A stretch of 64,000 nucleotides of DNA, taken from assembly GCA_030849185.1 (NCBI GenBank), contig CP102980.1:62001-126000 (forward strand). Direction: 5' to 3'. This DNA is from Candidatus Psyllophila symbiotica (GTDB lineage: Bacteria; Pseudomonadota; Gammaproteobacteria; Enterobacterales; Enterobacteriaceae_A). A model generated the notes under the pieces. The model did not search any database. It was not told where the DNA came from and worked only from the letters and a program-made list of their open reading frames with translations. The translations under genes were made by a program, and so were the position numbers. This document shows, one piece after another, positions 29,430-38,746 of this stretch. Each line of letters begins with the position of its first letter. Position 1 is the first letter of the stretch.

Positions 29430-30839
29430 ATGTTCAAACAACAAGTAGGTATTATAGGAATGGCTGTAATGGGTAAAAATTTAGCTTTAAATATTGAAAG
29501 TAAAGGTTACACAATTTCAATATTTAATCGTTCCCCAAAAAGTACTAATGAAGTTATTTTAAATAATCCAAATAAAAATATAAAACCATACTATACTTTA
29601 AAAAATTTTGTAAAATCAATAGTTAAACCTAGAAGAATTTTTATTATGGTTAAATCCGGAGAAGCCACAAACGAAGTAATTAAATATTTAATAAAATTTA
29701 TAGACAAAAAAGATATAATTATAGATTGTGGAAATACTTACTACAAAGAAAGTATTAAAAAAAATAAACAACTAAATAAAAAAGGTATTTATTATATAGG
29801 TACTGGTATTTCAGGAGGAGAAAAAGGAGCATTGAAAGGACCAGCTATAATGCCAGGAGGAAACAAAAAAGCATATAAATTAATTTCACCAATTTTAAAA
29901 AAAATAGCAGCAATTTATAAAAATGAACCATGTGTAAGTTATATAGGAGAAAATGGTTCCGGACATTATGTTAAAATGATACATAATGGTATAGAATATA
30001 GTGATATGCAATTAATATCAGAAGCATATTTTATATTAAAAACAGGTTTAAATTTAAATAATAAAGAAATAAGTGAAATTTTTAATAATTGGAATAATGG
30101 AGAATTAAATAGTTATTTAATTGAAATAACAAAAAATATTTTAATTAAAAAAGATAAATCTAAAAAATATTTAATCGATAATATATTAGACAAAGCAGAT
30201 AATAAAGGAACAGGTAAATGGATGAGCAAAAATGCATTAGATTTAGAAGAACCATCATGTTTAACAACACAATCTGTATTTACAAGATATTTATCATATA
30301 TGAAATCACAAAGAGTTAAAGCTTCTAAAATTTTATTAGGACCCAAAAAAAATACTTATAAAATAAAAAACAAAACCAAATTTATTGAAAAAATAAGAAA
30401 ATCACTTTATTTTAGTAAAATAATATCATACGCACAAGGATTTTCTCAATTAAAAAAAGCTTCAGAAAAATATAATTGGAATCTAAATTACATTAAAATA
30501 GCTAAAATTTTTAGATCTGGTTGTATTATAAAAGCCAAAATTTTAAAAAAAATAATAAAAGTTTATTTTGAAAATCCAAATATTTCAAATATTTTAACAA
30601 CAAATTATTTTAAAGAAATTACAAATAATTACCAAAATTCATTACGCGATATAATTTCTTATTCAACACAAATAGGTATCCCTATACCTACTTTTAGCGT
30701 AGCCATTTCATATTATGATAGTTATAGATGTGCAAAATTACCAACAAATCTAATTCAAGCTCAACGTGATTATTTTGGAGCGCATACGTATAAACGTTAT
30801 GATAAAAGTGGTAATTTTCATACTGAATGGTTAAAATAA
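29430..30839 (+). CDS. gnd: 6-phosphogluconate dehydrogenase
   Basis: Oxidative decarboxylation of 6-phosphogluconate to ribulose-5-phosphate with NADPH formation. 469 residues (468 in E. coli). The Rossmann start [14 protein letters not shown] with IFNRSP as the NADP-specific loop, the catalytic segment [15 protein letters not shown] (Lys and Glu), and the C-terminal [12 protein letters not shown] that closes the neighbouring active site are intact. GGAG precedes the ATG. The NADPH formed can feed Fpr. Confidence 0.98.
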   Translation: MFKQQVGIIGMAVMGKNLALNIESKGYTISIFNRSPKSTNEVILNNPNKNIKPYYTLKNFVKSIVKPRRIFIMVKSGEATNEVIKYLIKFIDKKDIIIDCGNTYYKESIKKNKQLNKKGIYYIGTGISGGEKGALKGPAIMPGGNKKAYKLISPILKKIAAIYKNEPCVSYIGENGSGHYVKMIHNGIEYSDMQLISEAYFILKTGLNLNNKEISEIFNNWNNGELNSYLIEITKNILIKKDKSKKYLIDNILDKADNKGTGKWMSKNALDLEEPSCLTTQSVFTRYLSYMKSQRVKASKILLGPKKNTYKIKNKTKFIEKIRKSLYFSKIISYAQGFSQLKKASEKYNWNLNYIKIAKIFRSGCIIKAKILKKIIKVYFENPNISNILTTNYFKEITNNYQNSLRDIISYSTQIGIPIPTFSVAISYYDSYRCAKLPTNLIQAQRDYFGAHTYKRYDKSGNFHTEWLK

Positions 30840-30986
30840 TTTAAAATAAATATTAATTTAGCAATTTATGTAAATTCACGAACATTTTAAAACCTAAACA
30901 AATTAATAATTTTAAAACAATTTAATAATCTTTAAAAATAATTATTTTAATAATAAAATTTAAAAATTAATAAATTATTTAATTTA

Positions 30987-32108
30987 TTAATTTAAATTTT
31001 TAAAAAATTTCTCAACATTTTTATTAAAAATATTTATTTTTGGAGTATTTTTATATAAATAATTATTATCAAAACTTTTATTAAAATTATTAAGAATATA
31101 TTTTTGTTTTTCATTTAAATTAACTGGAGTTTCTATAATAACTTTACATAATAAATCACCTTTAAATTTATTATTTAGAGATTTTATTCCTTTACCTCTA
31201 ATTCGAAAAACTTTACCAGTTTGAGTTTCAGAAGGTATTTTTAATTTTACGAAACCATCTAAAGTAGGTACATCTATTTCTCCTCCTAAAACTGCTGTTG
31301 AAAAACAAATAGGTATTTCACAATATAAATTATTATTTTCTCTTTTAAAAATATAATGATCTTTTATTTTTATTTGAATATATAAATCACCTGATAAACC
31401 ACCTCTTTTACCTGCTTCACCTTCACCTGAAACACGTATGCTGTCACCAGTATTTAAATTTTTTGGAATTTTAATTGACAAATTTTTATTTTTTTTAATT
31501 CTTCCATTACCATTGCAATTATTGCATACATTTTTAATAATTTTACCTAAACCATTACATTTAGGACATGTTTGTTGTAATGTAAAAAACCCTCTTTTAA
31601 TTTGAATTTGTCCATTTCCATTACATGTTAAACAATTTATTGGTAAACTTCCTTTTCTTGTACCATGACCTTTACAAAAATTACATTTTATTAAAGTTTG
31701 AATATTAATTCTTTTATTAACTCCTGTAATTATTTCTTCTAAACTTAATTCCATATTATATTTTAAATCAGAACCTTTATTAACATTTTGATTATTATTA
31801 TTACCGAATATATCACCAAAAACATCACCAAAAATATCGCTAAAACTGGTTTCAGAATTAAAATTATTATTATTAGTATAAGATTGATCAAACGCATCAT
31901 GTCCAAATTGATCGTATGCCGATCTTTTTTTTTCATCACTTAATATTTCATAAGCTTCTTTTATTTCTTTAAATTTTTTTTCAGCATTTTTTTGTTTATT
32001 TCTATCTGGATGGTATTTTATAGCTAAGCGTTTATATGCTTTTTTTATTTCCTGAATAGTTGAAGTTTTAGATATCCCAAGTAACTCGTAAAAATCTTTT
32101 TTAGACAT
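30987..32108 (-). CDS. dnaJ: Chaperone DnaJ
   Basis: A co-chaperone that delivers substrates to DnaK and stimulates its ATPase. 373 residues (376 in E. coli). The J domain has the HPDRN loop near residue 33. A short Gly/Phe/Asn-rich linker follows, then four zinc-binding CxxCxGxG repeats (CNFCKGHG, CLTCNGNG, CPKCNGLG, CNNCNGNG). The C-terminal substrate domain is complete. It is second in the dnaK-dnaJ operon, with an 85-bp spacer that holds a strong hairpin. Confidence 0.97.
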   Translation of the reverse strand: MSKKDFYELLGISKTSTIQEIKKAYKRLAIKYHPDRNKQKNAEKKFKEIKEAYEILSDEKKRSAYDQFGHDAFDQSYTNNNNFNSETSFSDIFGDVFGDIFGNNNNQNVNKGSDLKYNMELSLEEIITGVNKRINIQTLIKCNFCKGHGTRKGSLPINCLTCNGNGQIQIKRGFFTLQQTCPKCNGLGKIIKNVCNNCNGNGRIKKNKNLSIKIPKNLNTGDSIRVSGEGEAGKRGGLSGDLYIQIKIKDHYIFKRENNNLYCEIPICFSTAVLGGEIDVPTLDGFVKLKIPSETQTGKVFRIRGKGIKSLNNKFKGDLLCKVIIETPVNLNEKQKYILNNFNKSFDNNYLYKNTPKINIFNKNVEKFFKNLN

Positions 32109-32122
32109 TTTTTTAACCTATA

Positions 32123-32160
32123 AAAATAACGGGTATAGATTTTACTATACCCTTTATTTT
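32123..32160 (-). terminator. Intercistronic hairpin between dnaK and dnaJ
   Basis: GGGTATAG (32131-32138) and CTATACCC (32145-32152) form a perfect 8-bp stem with a 6-nt loop. AT-rich flanks extend the pairing to about 16 bp with one mismatch. On the transcribed strand it is followed by TTATTTT and then the dnaJ leader. It could be a partial terminator or processing site that sets DnaJ below DnaK. Confidence 0.5.
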
Positions 32161-32193
32161 ATAAAAAATTATAAATTTTAAAATTATTAAATT

Positions 32194-34104
32194 TTATTTT
32201 TTATCTTTATTATTTACTTCTTCATATTCAGCATCAACAATATTTTCTTCTTTTTTGTTTGTATTATTATTTACATTTAAATCAGATTGTTTATCTTGAG
32301 ACATAGAAGATAATTTATCAGACACTTTTATTAATGATTCAATCTTACTTTCAATAATTGATTTATTTTCTTCTTTCATTACTTTTTCTAATTCTTTAAT
32401 TGAATTTTCAATATTATTAATTTCTTCTTTTGTTAATTTATTCTTAACTGAAGATAATTGTTTTTTTGTGCTATGAATAATATGATCAGCTTGATTTCTA
32501 GTTTGAACAAGTTCTTCAAATTTACGATCAGATTCAGCGTTTATTTCTGCATCATTTACCATTTTTTTAATTTCTGATTCTTTTAAACCAGAAGAAGCTT
32601 TAATTGTAATTTTTTGTTCTCTTGATGTATTTTTATCTTTAGCTGAAACATGAAGTATACCATCAGCATCAATATCAAATGTTACTTCAATTTGTGGTAT
32701 ACCACGAGGAGCTGATTTAATACCATCAAGATTAAATTGCCCTAAAGATTTATTATTATTTGATCTTTTTCTTTCACCTTGTAAAACATGAATTGTAACT
32801 TCAGACTGATTATCTTCAGCAGTTGAAAATATTTGACTATGTTTTGTAGGAATAGTTGTATTTTTATTTATTAAAGTAGTCATTATACCACCCATTGTCT
32901 CAATTCCTAAAGATAATGGAGTAACATCTAATAATAAAACATCTTTTACATCACCAGATAAAACCCCACCTTGTATAGCAGCACCAATAGCAACAGCTTC
33001 ATCTGGATTAATATCCTTTTTAGGTTCTTTTTTAAAAAAATCAGATACTTTTTTTTGAACCATCGGCATTCTTGTCTGACCACCAACTAATAAAACATCT
33101 TGAATATTATCTATAGATAATTTTGCATCTTTTAAAGCAATTTCTAAAGGATTAATTGAACGATTTACTAAATCTTCAACTAATGATTCAAGTTTAGCAC
33201 GAGTTATTTTAATATTCATATGCTTTGGACCGCTTGAATTTGCAGTTATATAAGGTAAATTAACTTCAGTTTGTTGTGATGATGATAATTCAATTTTTGC
33301 TTTTTCAGCAGATTCTTTTAAACGTTGCATTGATAAAGGATCATTATTTAAATCTATTCCATGTTCTTTTTTAAATTCTTCAACTAAATAATTAATTATT
33401 CTATTATCAAAATCTTCACCACCTAAATGTGTATCACCATTAGTAGAAAGAACTTCAAAAGTTTTTTCACCATCAACTTCATCTATTTCTATAATGGAAA
33501 TATCAAAAGTTCCGCCTCCTAAATCATAAACTGCAATTGTTTTATTTCCAACTTCTTTATCTAAACCATATGCTAAAGCAGCAGCAGTAGGTTCATTAAT
33601 AATACGTTTAACTTTTAACCCAGCAATTCTACCAGCATCTTTTGTTGCTTGTCTTTGAGAATCATTAAAATACGCTGGAACAGTAATAACAGCTTCATTA
33701 ATTATTTCACCTAAATAATCTTCAGCGGTTTTTTTCATTTTTTTAAGTATTTCAGCAGAAATTTGAGGTGGTGCTATTTTTTTATTATTTATATCTATCC
33801 AAGCATCACCATTTTCAGAAGCAACTATATTATACGGCATAATATTTTGATCACGTTTAATTTCTTTATCATTAAAACGACGCCCAATAAGACGTTTAAT
33901 AGCAAATAAAGTATTTTTAGGATTTGTTATAGATTGTCGTTTAGCTGGTTGACCAACTAAAATTTCACCATCTTGAGTATAAGCTATAACAGATGGTGTA
34001 GTACGATCACCTTCTGAATTTTCAATAACACGAGCTTTATTATTTTCCATTACTGCTACACACGAATTAGTAGTTCCTAAATCAATACCTATAATTCTTC
34101 CCAT
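32194..34104 (-). CDS. dnaK: Chaperone DnaK (Hsp70)
   Basis: The ATP-driven Hsp70 chaperone. I use the ATG at 34104 (636 residues; E. coli 638). A longer frame opens at 34131, but [15 protein letters not shown] matches the universal N-terminus, and AAGGA stands 8 nt before this ATG, inside the would-be extension. ATPase signatures [12 protein letters not shown] and [11 protein letters not shown] are intact, and [11 protein letters not shown] marks the start of the linker/substrate domain. The C-terminal tail keeps the EEV element (DAEYEEV) that is followed here by a few extra residues. It is upstream of dnaJ in one operon. Confidence 0.98.
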   Translation of the reverse strand: MGRIIGIDLGTTNSCVAVMENNKARVIENSEGDRTTPSVIAYTQDGEILVGQPAKRQSITNPKNTLFAIKRLIGRRFNDKEIKRDQNIMPYNIVASENGDAWIDINNKKIAPPQISAEILKKMKKTAEDYLGEIINEAVITVPAYFNDSQRQATKDAGRIAGLKVKRIINEPTAAALAYGLDKEVGNKTIAVYDLGGGTFDISIIEIDEVDGEKTFEVLSTNGDTHLGGEDFDNRIINYLVEEFKKEHGIDLNNDPLSMQRLKESAEKAKIELSSSQQTEVNLPYITANSSGPKHMNIKITRAKLESLVEDLVNRSINPLEIALKDAKLSIDNIQDVLLVGGQTRMPMVQKKVSDFFKKEPKKDINPDEAVAIGAAIQGGVLSGDVKDVLLLDVTPLSLGIETMGGIMTTLINKNTTIPTKHSQIFSTAEDNQSEVTIHVLQGERKRSNNNKSLGQFNLDGIKSAPRGIPQIEVTFDIDADGILHVSAKDKNTSREQKITIKASSGLKESEIKKMVNDAEINAESDRKFEELVQTRNQADHIIHSTKKQLSSVKNKLTKEEINNIENSIKELEKVMKEENKSIIESKIESLIKVSDKLSSMSQDKQSDLNVNNNTNKKEENIVDAEYEEVNNKDKK

Positions 34105-34397
34105 TTTTATTTCCTTATTAGAATTAATCATTATAAATATTTTGTAAATTATTAAATTTAATTATAATAAATATTTTCAATTTAATAAATAAATTTATTT
34201 TGTCTATATAATAAGTTAATTTTAAATTAACATAAATATAATTTATAATAATATTATAAAATAATTTAAAATTATTTTGTATTTAAAAATTTAAAAACAA
34301 AAAATAGATTTTAAAAATAATACTAATTATAAAAACTTCATTTAAAATATTTATAAATTTAATTAATTATACAATTATAATAAATAAAAATAAACAT

Positions 34398-34748
34398 ATG
34401 AATAAAAAACATTTATTATATTTTAATAAGTTATTAATAACATGGTATAATAAAATAATGAATAAAAAAAGAGAAAATTTAAATAATAATTATTTTAAAA
34501 ATATCAATTTACCTGATTTAATTGATAAAGCCTCACAAACAGAAGAATTTAATTTAAAATTAATTAATACTGATAGAGAAAATAAATTAATTAAAAAAAT
34601 AGAAAACACAATAAAAAAAATTAAAGATGGAAAATTTGGATATTGTGAATATTGTTATAATAAAATAAACATTAAACGTTTAAAAATACAACCTATTGCA
34701 AAATTATGTATTGATTGTAAAAAAATATCAGAAAATTTAATAAATTAA
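34398..34748 (+). CDS. dksA: RNA polymerase-binding factor DksA, short N-terminus
   Basis: Binds the RNA polymerase secondary channel and, with ppGpp, adjusts rRNA and amino-acid promoter activity. 116 residues against 151 in E. coli: about 34 N-terminal residues are absent, and MNKKHLLYF lines up with the internal MNEKQLEHF. The coiled-coil tip keeps Asp40, Asp43 and Ala45 (E. coli Asp71, Asp74, Ala76). The zinc finger has all four cysteines (83, 86, 104, 107), and IDKASQTEEF is typical. No Shine-Dalgarno sequence. It is divergent from dnaK. Confidence 0.93.
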   Translation: MNKKHLLYFNKLLITWYNKIMNKKRENLNNNYFKNINLPDLIDKASQTEEFNLKLINTDRENKLIKKIENTIKKIKDGKFGYCEYCYNKINIKRLKIQPIAKLCIDCKKISENLIN

Positions 34749-34960
34749 TTAATAAATTACTATACTATTTAAAAAATTATTATATTTTAAGTAAAATAAT
34801 TTTACTTAAATAGTTTTAACAAATACTTATTAAATATAATATATTATAAAATAATTAAATTTAAAATATTAAATAATCAAACATAATATTATTGTAAAAA
34901 TTTATTAATCTTTAATAATATATTTATATAAATAATTAATAAAAAATTATAATTGAATTA

Positions 34961-36283
34961 ATGAATAGTAAATATTTAATTAAAAAAATTAAAAGACTTA
35001 TAAAAGACAATAAAAAGTATTTAGTTGCATATAGCGGTGGTTTAGATTCAAGTGCACTTTTGCAAATATTATTTGATTTAAATAAAACATTATTTAAAAA
35101 TATATCATTAAGAGCAATACATGTAAACCATAATTTAAACATGAATTCTAATATTTGGGTAAAACATTGTTATTTATTTTGTAAAAAAAAAAAAATAAAT
35201 TTAATTATTAAAAATATAAATATTATTAAAAAAAAAAATATAGAAGAAGAAGCAAGAAAATTAAGATATAAAATTTTTAAAAAAATAATTTTAGATAATG
35301 AAATTTTATTACTAGGTCATCATTTACAAGATCAATGTGAAACATTTTTATTATCTTTAAAAAGAGGTAGCGGTCCATCTGGATTATCATGTATGCCATT
35401 TAAAAAAAAAATAGGAAATAACTATTTAATAAGACCTTTTTTAAATATTAAAAAAAAATATTTAACTCAATATATTTTAAAAAAAAAAATTAAATATATT
35501 ATAGATAATAGTAATTATAATACAAAATTTGATCGTAATTTTTTGAGATTAAAAATTTTACCTATAATAAATAAAAGATGGCCTAAATTTTATATATCAA
35601 TTTTTAAAAGCTCTATTTTATGCGCTAATCAAGAAAATATAATTTATGATATTTTAAAAAAAAAAATATTTAAAATTCAAAATAAAAAAAAAGCATTATT
35701 AATTGATTATTTAAAACAAATTAAATTAATTAAATGTTATTTAATAATTAAGAAATGGATTAATCAATTTAATGTTAAAATCCCGTCTTTTAAAAAAATT
35801 AAAAAAATATGGACTGAAATAGCTTTATCAAATATAAATTCACAACCAAAATTAAATGTAAAATTATATCAAATTAATAGATATTCAAAATATTTGTATT
35901 TATTACCTAATATATGTAATATTACAAATATTAATATAATTTGGGAAAACAAAAAATCATTAATTTTACCAAATAATATTGGAAAATTAATAATTAATAA
36001 AAACGAAGGTTATATATTACGAGCGCCACAAAAAAATGAAAAGATAATTATTAAATTTTTAGTTAAAGGAAAATATAATATTATTGGTAAAATACATTCA
36101 TTAAATATTAAAAAAATTTGGAAAGAATTAGGAATTCATCCATGGTTACGTAATAAAATTCCATTAATTTATTATGATAATAAATTAATATCAGCTGTTG
36201 GAGTTTTCATTACTAAATATGGAAATATTTTTAAAAATAAAAAAAAAATAAAAATAAAATTTATAAAAAATTTAAAAATATAA
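34961..36283 (+). CDS. tilS: tRNA-Ile lysidine synthase
   Basis: Converts C34 of tRNA-Ile(CAU) to lysidine so that it reads AUA instead of AUG; essential in bacteria that read AUA this way. 440 residues (432 in E. coli). The N-terminal PP-loop is YSGGLDS at residues 24-30. HVNHNLN, EEEARKLRY and LLGHHLQDQCETFLLSLKRGSG are the expected active-site segments. The Lys-rich middle and C-terminal domains remain recognisable (KELGIHPWLRNKIPLIYYDNKL). Its substrate tRNA is encoded at 45544. AUA codons are abundant throughout this window. Confidence 0.95.
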   Translation: MNSKYLIKKIKRLIKDNKKYLVAYSGGLDSSALLQILFDLNKTLFKNISLRAIHVNHNLNMNSNIWVKHCYLFCKKKKINLIIKNINIIKKKNIEEEARKLRYKIFKKIILDNEILLLGHHLQDQCETFLLSLKRGSGPSGLSCMPFKKKIGNNYLIRPFLNIKKKYLTQYILKKKIKYIIDNSNYNTKFDRNFLRLKILPIINKRWPKFYISIFKSSILCANQENIIYDILKKKIFKIQNKKKALLIDYLKQIKLIKCYLIIKKWINQFNVKIPSFKKIKKIWTEIALSNINSQPKLNVKLYQINRYSKYLYLLPNICNITNINIIWENKKSLILPNNIGKLIINKNEGYILRAPQKNEKIIIKFLVKGKYNIIGKIHSLNIKKIWKELGIHPWLRNKIPLIYYDNKLISAVGVFITKYGNIFKNKKKIKIKFIKNLKI

Positions 36284-36467
36284 AAATATAAAAATATAAA
36301 AATATTTATACAAAAAAATATAATTAATTATATTTTAAAAACATATTTATTTATATATTTATGAAATAAGAATATTAATTATTATTATTTAAAAATATAA
36401 ATAATAAAAATATTTTAATACTCTTAAAATACTACAAAATTTTATTAATTATTTATATAAAGGAAAA

Positions 36468-36686
36468 ATGTCAAAAATAAAAAATATAGAAATGAAAGGA
36501 AAAGTAATAGAAACATTACCAAATGCCATGTTTAAAGTAAAATTAGAAAATAAAAGCATAATAATAGCATATATATCAGGTAAAATTAGAAAAAATCATA
36601 TTCGTATTTTAACAGGTGATAAAGTAACTATAGAATTAACAAAATATAATTTAAGTAAAGGTAGAATTATTTTTAGAGGAAGTTAA
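36468..36686 (+). CDS. infA: Translation initiation factor IF-1
   Basis: An OB-fold protein that occupies the 30S A site during initiation. 72 residues, the E. coli length, matching nearly end to end ([20 protein letters not shown], then [12 protein letters not shown] and SKGRIIFR). AAAGGA is placed 6 nt before the ATG. It is followed 27 bp later by prfA, so the two may share a transcript; this is not the E. coli neighbourhood (clpA-serW-infA). Confidence 0.98.
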   Translation: MSKIKNIEMKGKVIETLPNAMFKVKLENKSIIIAYISGKIRKNHIRILTGDKVTIELTKYNLSKGRIIFRGS

Positions 36687-36713
36687 TTACTAAAACTTAA
36701 AACTTTTAAAATT

Positions 36714-37774
36714 ATGCAATTAATATATTTAAAAAAAATTAAAAATTTATGCCGAAATTATAAAAAAATAAAAAAAATATTAAATAACATAATAATAATA
36801 AATAATCAAATAATATTTAAAATTTTTAAAAAAGAATATAAACAATTAAATAATATTAATTATTTATTAACAGAATGGTTAAATATTAAAAAAACTATCT
36901 TTAAAAAAAAAATTTTTTTAAATAATATTAATAAAAATAATATAAAATTTAAAAAAATAGAAAAAAAATTTTTAATAAATTTCTTACCTAATACAAATAT
37001 TAATAAAAGTAATAATTGTTTTTTAGAAATTTATTCTGGTACAGGAGGAAGTGAAGCTTCTTTATTTTCAAAAAAATTATTTCAAATGTATTATAAATAT
37101 TCTGAAAAAAAAAAATGGTTAATTAAAATAATTAATATTAATGAATGCGTATATGGAGGATATAAAGAAATAATTTTTAAAATTTCAGGAAATAAAGTAT
37201 ATGATCAATTAAAATTTGAATCTGGAGGGCATAGAGTACAAAGAATTCCAGAAACTGAATCACAAGGACGTATTCATACATCTACATGTATAATAGCAAT
37301 TTTACCAGAAGTTAAAAAAAATGAAATCAAAAATATAAATTTAAATAATATTAAAGTAGATACATTTAAATCTTCAGGATCTGGTGGTCAACATGTAAAT
37401 ACTACAGATTCTGCAGTTAGAATTACACATATACCAACCAATATTGTTGTAGAATGTCAAAATGAAAGATCACAACACAAAAATAAATCTAAAGCTTTAG
37501 AAGTATTAATAGCACGTATTAAAAATTTAGAATTTTCAAAACAAAAAAAAAAAAGTCCATTAAAAGAAAAAATTTATTAGGTAGTGGTGATAGATCAGAT
37601 AAAAAAAGAACTTACAATTTTCAAAAAGATAGAGTTACTGATCATAGAATTAATTTAACATTATACTGTTTAGAAGAAATAATAAACGGAAATCTTGATA
37701 TATTAATTAAACCTATTATAAAAGAATATAAAATAAAAAAAATATATAATTTTTTAAATAATATAAATTTTTAA
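36714..37774 (+). CDS. prfA: Peptide chain release factor 1, frameshifted at a run of 12 A
   Basis: RF1 ends translation at UAA and UAG. The zero frame stops at 37580 (TAG) after 288 residues, but the conserved remainder ([30 protein letters not shown]) continues in the -1 frame to a TAA at 37772. The shift lies at a run of twelve A (37543-37554); 13 or 10 A would restore one frame of about 353 residues (E. coli 360). The catalytic GGQ (224-226) and [10 protein letters not shown] lie before the shift. The codon-reading tripeptide is Pro-Glu-Thr where E. coli has Pro-Ala-Thr. Everything outside the run is well conserved, so I read it as a functional gene rescued by slippage, or as a sequencing error. 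Confidence 0.85.
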
Positions 37775-37859
37775 AAAATTATCATTATTTTAAATAATAT
37801 TAATAAAATTATATTTCATAAAATATTTATTAAATTATAAATTTAATAAATAAAATATA

Positions 37860-38318
37860 ATGTTAAATAAAAAAAAAAAATATATTATATATAATAAAAA
37901 AATAAAATTTTTATATTTTATAGAAAAAAAATTAGAAGTAGGAATATCATTATTAGGATGGGAAGTAAAATCAATAAAATTAGGTAAATTAAATATTGAA
38001 AATAGTTATATAAAATTTAAAAATTTAAATGCTTATTTATTAAATTTTATAATTATACCAATTAATAATTTTAATAAAAATACAAAAGAAGAAAAAAGAT
38101 CAATTAGATTATTACTTAAAAAAAAAGAATTATTATTTTTATTTAATAAAACAAAAAAATATGGTTATACTATAATACCATTATGTATGTATTGGAAAAA
38201 TAATTGGATTAAATTAATTATATGTTTATCAAAAGGTAAAAAACAATATGATAAAAAAAAAGATATTAAAGAAAAAGAGTGGAAAAAAATACGCAATCGT
38301 ATTTTAAAAACTTCTTGA
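37860..38318 (+). CDS. smpB: SsrA-binding protein SmpB
   Basis: Binds tmRNA and places it in the stalled ribosome's A site. 152 residues (160 in E. coli). GISLLGWEVKSIKLGK, YIKFKN, GYTIIPLCMYWKNNWIKL and KGKKQYDKKKDIKEKEW are diagnostic. The C-terminal tail, which probes the empty mRNA channel, is shorter than in E. coli but keeps the KEKEWKKIRNRIL helix. The stop codon is TGA, needing RF2. tmRNA follows 34 bp downstream, so protein and RNA partner are encoded together as in E. coli. Confidence 0.96.
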   Translation: MLNKKKKYIIYNKKIKFLYFIEKKLEVGISLLGWEVKSIKLGKLNIENSYIKFKNLNAYLLNFIIIPINNFNKNTKEEKRSIRLLLKKKELLFLFNKTKKYGYTIIPLCMYWKNNWIKLIICLSKGKKQYDKKKDIKEKEWKKIRNRILKTS

Positions 38319-38352
38319 TAAAATAAATTTTAAATATTATAATTAAATAAAT

Positions 38353-38650
38353 GGGGCTGATTTTGGATTCGACGTAATTTATAAAAAATTTTGAAGCATG
38401 CCGGGGAAAGGTTGGCCTCGTTAAAAAACCTAATAAATAATTGCAGAAAAAAAAATAAATTATTCTTTAGCAGCGTAAATAAATAAATAAATATAAGTTA
38501 AATAACTGTAAAATAATAAATATTAAATATTAAATATTAATAAATCAATAATTATTTTAATCTTGTTTAATTATAATAAAATTAAACTAAGCATGTAGTA
38601 TCAAAAATATAAAAAAATTACGGACGCGGGTTCAAATCCCGCCAGCTCCA
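38353..38650 (+). ncRNA. ssrA: Transfer-messenger RNA
   Basis: Rescues stalled ribosomes by acting first as alanine tRNA and then as mRNA. The 5' end GGGGCTGATTTTGGATTCGA and 3' end GCGGGTTCAAATCCCGCCAG form the tRNA-like domain (acceptor GGGGCTG with CAGCTCC, discriminator A, no encoded CCA). The tag frame runs GCA (38443) to TAA (38476-38478) and reads AEKKINYSLAA, so the ClpXP-type LAA end is kept. The pseudoknot region is AT-rich and contracted compared with the 363 nt of E. coli. smpB precedes it, and ClpXP is encoded at 15852-17977. Confidence 0.97.
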
Positions 38651-38746
38651 AAAAATTAAATTTTAATATATTTATTAAATTATAAATTATTTTATAAAAA
38701 TTATAAATTTTTAAAAATATTAAATCATAATATTTTTTAAATAATT

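Noticed and set aside
34258-34278. 21-nt AT-only palindrome upstream of dnaK (AAAATAATTT, A, AAATTATTTT)
   Set aside because: Perfect, but made only of A and T with no U tract or promoter element beside it; expected by chance in such composition.
34105-34397. Heat-shock (sigma-32) promoter for dnaK
   Set aside because: No CTTGAA-type -35 or CCCCAT-type -10 could be found in the 293-bp spacer.
36714-37774. prfA as a dead pseudogene
   Set aside because: Both sides of the single poly-A frameshift are well conserved, with the GGQ motif intact and a correctly placed stop in the second frame, which argues for continued selection or a sequencing error.
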